Source: Luzula sylvatica (taxonomy: Eukaryota; Streptophyta; Magnoliopsida; Poales; Juncaceae). Taken from it: a DNA stretch of 64,000 nucleotides. Positions 62,219 through 64,000 of this stretch are shown here, one piece after another (position 1 is the first letter of the stretch; every line of letters begins with the position of its first letter). The stretch covers positions 9,465,167 to 9,529,166 of the forward strand of contig OX326956.1 of NCBI GenBank assembly GCA_946800325.1, given 5' to 3'. The position numbers were made by a program, and so were the translations under genes. A model generated the notes under the pieces. The model was not told the origin of the DNA and did no database searches. It was given only the letters and a program-made list of their open reading frames with translations.

Positions 62219-64000
62219 TACAATTTGGTGAAAAGTTACGTAGTGAAAGATTCGATCCAAACCATCTCAAAAACGCATTATTTGAACTCCTTAGAACGTT
62301 AAAAGAATGTTTTGAATCGAAAAACAAACTTTCCTAGTGTTTGTAAAATTTGGTGAAAAGTTATGTATTAAAGGATATGTTACAAATGATCTAAAAACAA
62401 GTTATTTGAACTCCTCAAATGGTAAAAAGATTGCGATGAATCGAAAAGAAAACTTTCGAAGTGTTTGTACAATTTGATGAAAAGTTACGTAGTGAAAGAT
62501 TCGATCCAAACCATCTCAAATACACGTTATTTGAACTCCTTAGAACGTTAAAAGATTGTTTTGAATCGAAAAACAAACTTCCTTAGTTTTTATAAAATTT
62601 GGTGAAAAGTTTTGTAGTAAAAGATACGATACAAATGATCTAAAAACAAGTTATTTGAACTCCTCAAATGGTAAAAAGATTGCTATGAATCGAAAAGAAA
62701 TCTTTCTTATTGTTTGTACAATTTGGTGAAAAGTTATATAGTGAAAGATTTGATCAAAAGCATCTCAAAAACAAGTTATTTGAACTCCTCAGAACGTTAA
62801 AAGATCGTTTTAAATCGAAAAACAAACTTTCTTAGTGTTTGTAAAATTTGGTGAAAAGTTTTGTAGCAAAAGATATGATACAAATGATCTAAAAACAAGT
62901 TATTTGAACTCTTCAAAGCATGAAAAGATTGTTATGAATAGAAAAGAAAACTTTCTTAGTGTTTGTATAATTTGGTGAAAAGTTACGTAATGAAAGATTC
63001 GATCCAAACCATCTCAAAAACGTGTTATTTGAACTCCTTAGAACGTTGAAAGAATGTTTTGAATCGAAAAACAAACTTTCCTAGTGTTTGTAAAATTTGG
63101 TGAAAAGTTATGTATTAAAGGATACGTTACAAATGATCTAAAAACAAGTTATTTGAACTCCTCAAATGGTAAAAAGATTGCGATGAATCGAAAAGAAAAC
63201 TTTCGAAGTGTTTGTACAATTTGATGAAAAGTTACGTAGTGAAAGATTAGATCCAAACCATCTCAAATACACGTTATTTGAACGCCTTAGAACGTTAAAA
63301 GATTGTTTTGAATCGAAAAACAAACTTCCTTAGTGTGTGTAAAATTTGGTGAAAAGTTATGTATTAAAAGATACGATACAAACGATTTAAAAACACATTA
63401 TTTGAACTTCTCAAAGCGTGAAAAGATTGCTATGAATCGAAAAGAAAAGTTTCTTAGTGTTTGTACAATTTGGTGAAAAGTTGCGTAGTGAAAGATTTGA
63501 TCAAAACCATCTCAAAAACACGTTATTTGAACTCTTCAGAATGTGGAAAGATTGTTTTGAATCGAAAAACATACTTCCTTAGTGTTTATAAAATTTGGTG
63601 AAAAGTTTTGTAGTAAAAGATACGATACAAATGATCTAAAAACAAGTTATTTGAACTCCTCAAAGCATGAAAAGATTGCTATGAATCGAAAAGAAAACTC
63701 TCTTAGTGTTTGTACAATTGGGTGAAAAGTTACGTAGTTAAAGATTCGATCCAAACCATCTCAAAAACACGTTATTTGAACTCCTTAGAACGTTAGAAGA
63801 TTGTTTTGAATCGAAAAACAAACTTTCTTTGCGTTTGTAAAGTTTGGTGAAAAGTTATGTAGTAAAAGATACGATACAAATGATCTAAAAACAAGTTATT
63901 TGAACTCCTCAAATGGTAAAAAGATTGCGATGAATCGAAAAGAAAACTTTCTAAGTGTTTGTACAATTTGGTGAAAAGTTACGTAGTGAAAGATTCGATC
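62219..64000 (+). repeat. Terminal A/B units running off the window
   Basis: This contains an 'aacgc' A, an 'atacacg' A, then a jump near 62,590 from that A straight to the 'ttttgtagtaaaag' B. The 'tttgatc..gtgg' A and one B usually found between are missing, a one-dimer loss in shared sequence. Units to 64,000 keep the alternation and the four-dimer order, with somewhat more private changes ('gattagatcc', 'aaacgatttaaaa'). No array end is visible. Confidence 0.78.

Larger units (their letters stand above)
1..64000. repeat. A/B dimeric satellite DNA array spanning the window
   Basis: Every line of the window can be read as a head-to-tail series of two related monomers, A (125 bp) and B (124 bp), giving a 249 bp dimer and about 514 monomers. 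All units have the same orientation; I saw no inversion. Hallmarks shared by A and B are the core 'tttggtgaaaagtta', the block 'gttatttgaactcct' and the block 'gaatcgaaaa' followed by 'aaactttcttagtgtttgta'. GC is about 30% on the consensus units. The array has no flank in the window, so its true length is unknown. This architecture is known from eukaryotic satellite DNA such as primate alpha satellite and plant centromeric repeats. A centromeric or other heterochromatic location is inference. I do not recognise the specific family. Confidence 0.97.

Noticed and set aside
1..64000. CRISPR array, because of the regular repeats.
   Set aside because: The period is 124.5 bp and the sequence between conserved boxes is itself repeated. 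There are no unique spacers, no leader and no cas genes.
1..64000. Telomeric or ribosomal repeats, tRNA genes, or transposon ends within the array.
   Set aside because: No TTAGGG or TTTAGGG runs, no rRNA-like stretches, no cloverleaf with A and B boxes, and no terminal inverted or long terminal repeats were seen. Every stretch reads as an A or B unit.
1..64000. Bacterial or viral origin of the repeats.
   Set aside because: Hundreds of tandem 125 bp units with nested higher-order repeats and no genes over 64 kb fit eukaryotic satellite DNA. No replication or capsid genes are present.

Overview
The whole 64 kb window is one uninterrupted satellite-DNA array. I see no unique sequence, no transposable-element insertion, no RNA gene and no protein gene I would defend. 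The basic unit is a pair of related monomers, A (125 bp) and B (124 bp), alternating head to tail to give a 249 bp dimer. That makes about 514 monomers here. By hand alignment the A and B consensus forms match at roughly 86%, with a one-base indel. The array is about 30% GC and runs off both ends of the window. Such long, hierarchically ordered, gene-free arrays are typical of eukaryotic centromeric, pericentromeric or subtelomeric heterochromatin. I do not recognise the family and cannot name the organism.

The array has several levels of order. Level 1 is the A/B dimer. Level 2 is a recurring four-dimer (8-monomer, about 996 bp) order of recognisable A variants: 'aacatg' type, then 'acggg/acgcg' type, then 'atacacg' type, then 'tttgatc...gtgg' type. 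Level 3 is a set of local higher-order repeats (HORs), many with steps that are multiples of 8 monomers (996, about 1993, about 3984, 5974 bp). Others have odd monomer counts (1120, 1867, 2615, 4608 bp) and contain or span a break in A/B alternation.

Layout: 1-2,420, mosaic start with a landmark block and a 9-monomer repeat. 2,420-20,390, a 7,223 bp HOR (58 monomers, split 4,608 + 2,615) present as two full copies and a partial third. 19,627-35,270, a second HOR region with 1,494, 996, 1,992 and 3,982 bp steps, overlapping the tail of the first. 35,270-40,380, a long-range re-copy of 16,259-21,125 about 19 kb away. 40,380-50,215, a 3,986 bp HOR in two full copies and a partial third. 50,215-58,230, an older-looking mosaic containing the only B-B junction. 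58,231-62,218, two copies of a 1,994 bp unit. 62,219-64,000, dimers continuing off the end.

Short open frames of 60-88 codons occur throughout, but they are the same satellite phase read over and over and I treat them as non-coding. The interest lies in the array's recombination history. Seven A-A junctions all fall in the tail shared by A and B. Units are nested. Domain borders lie in sequence common to both partners. CpG is not depleted. I found no system of genes in this window.
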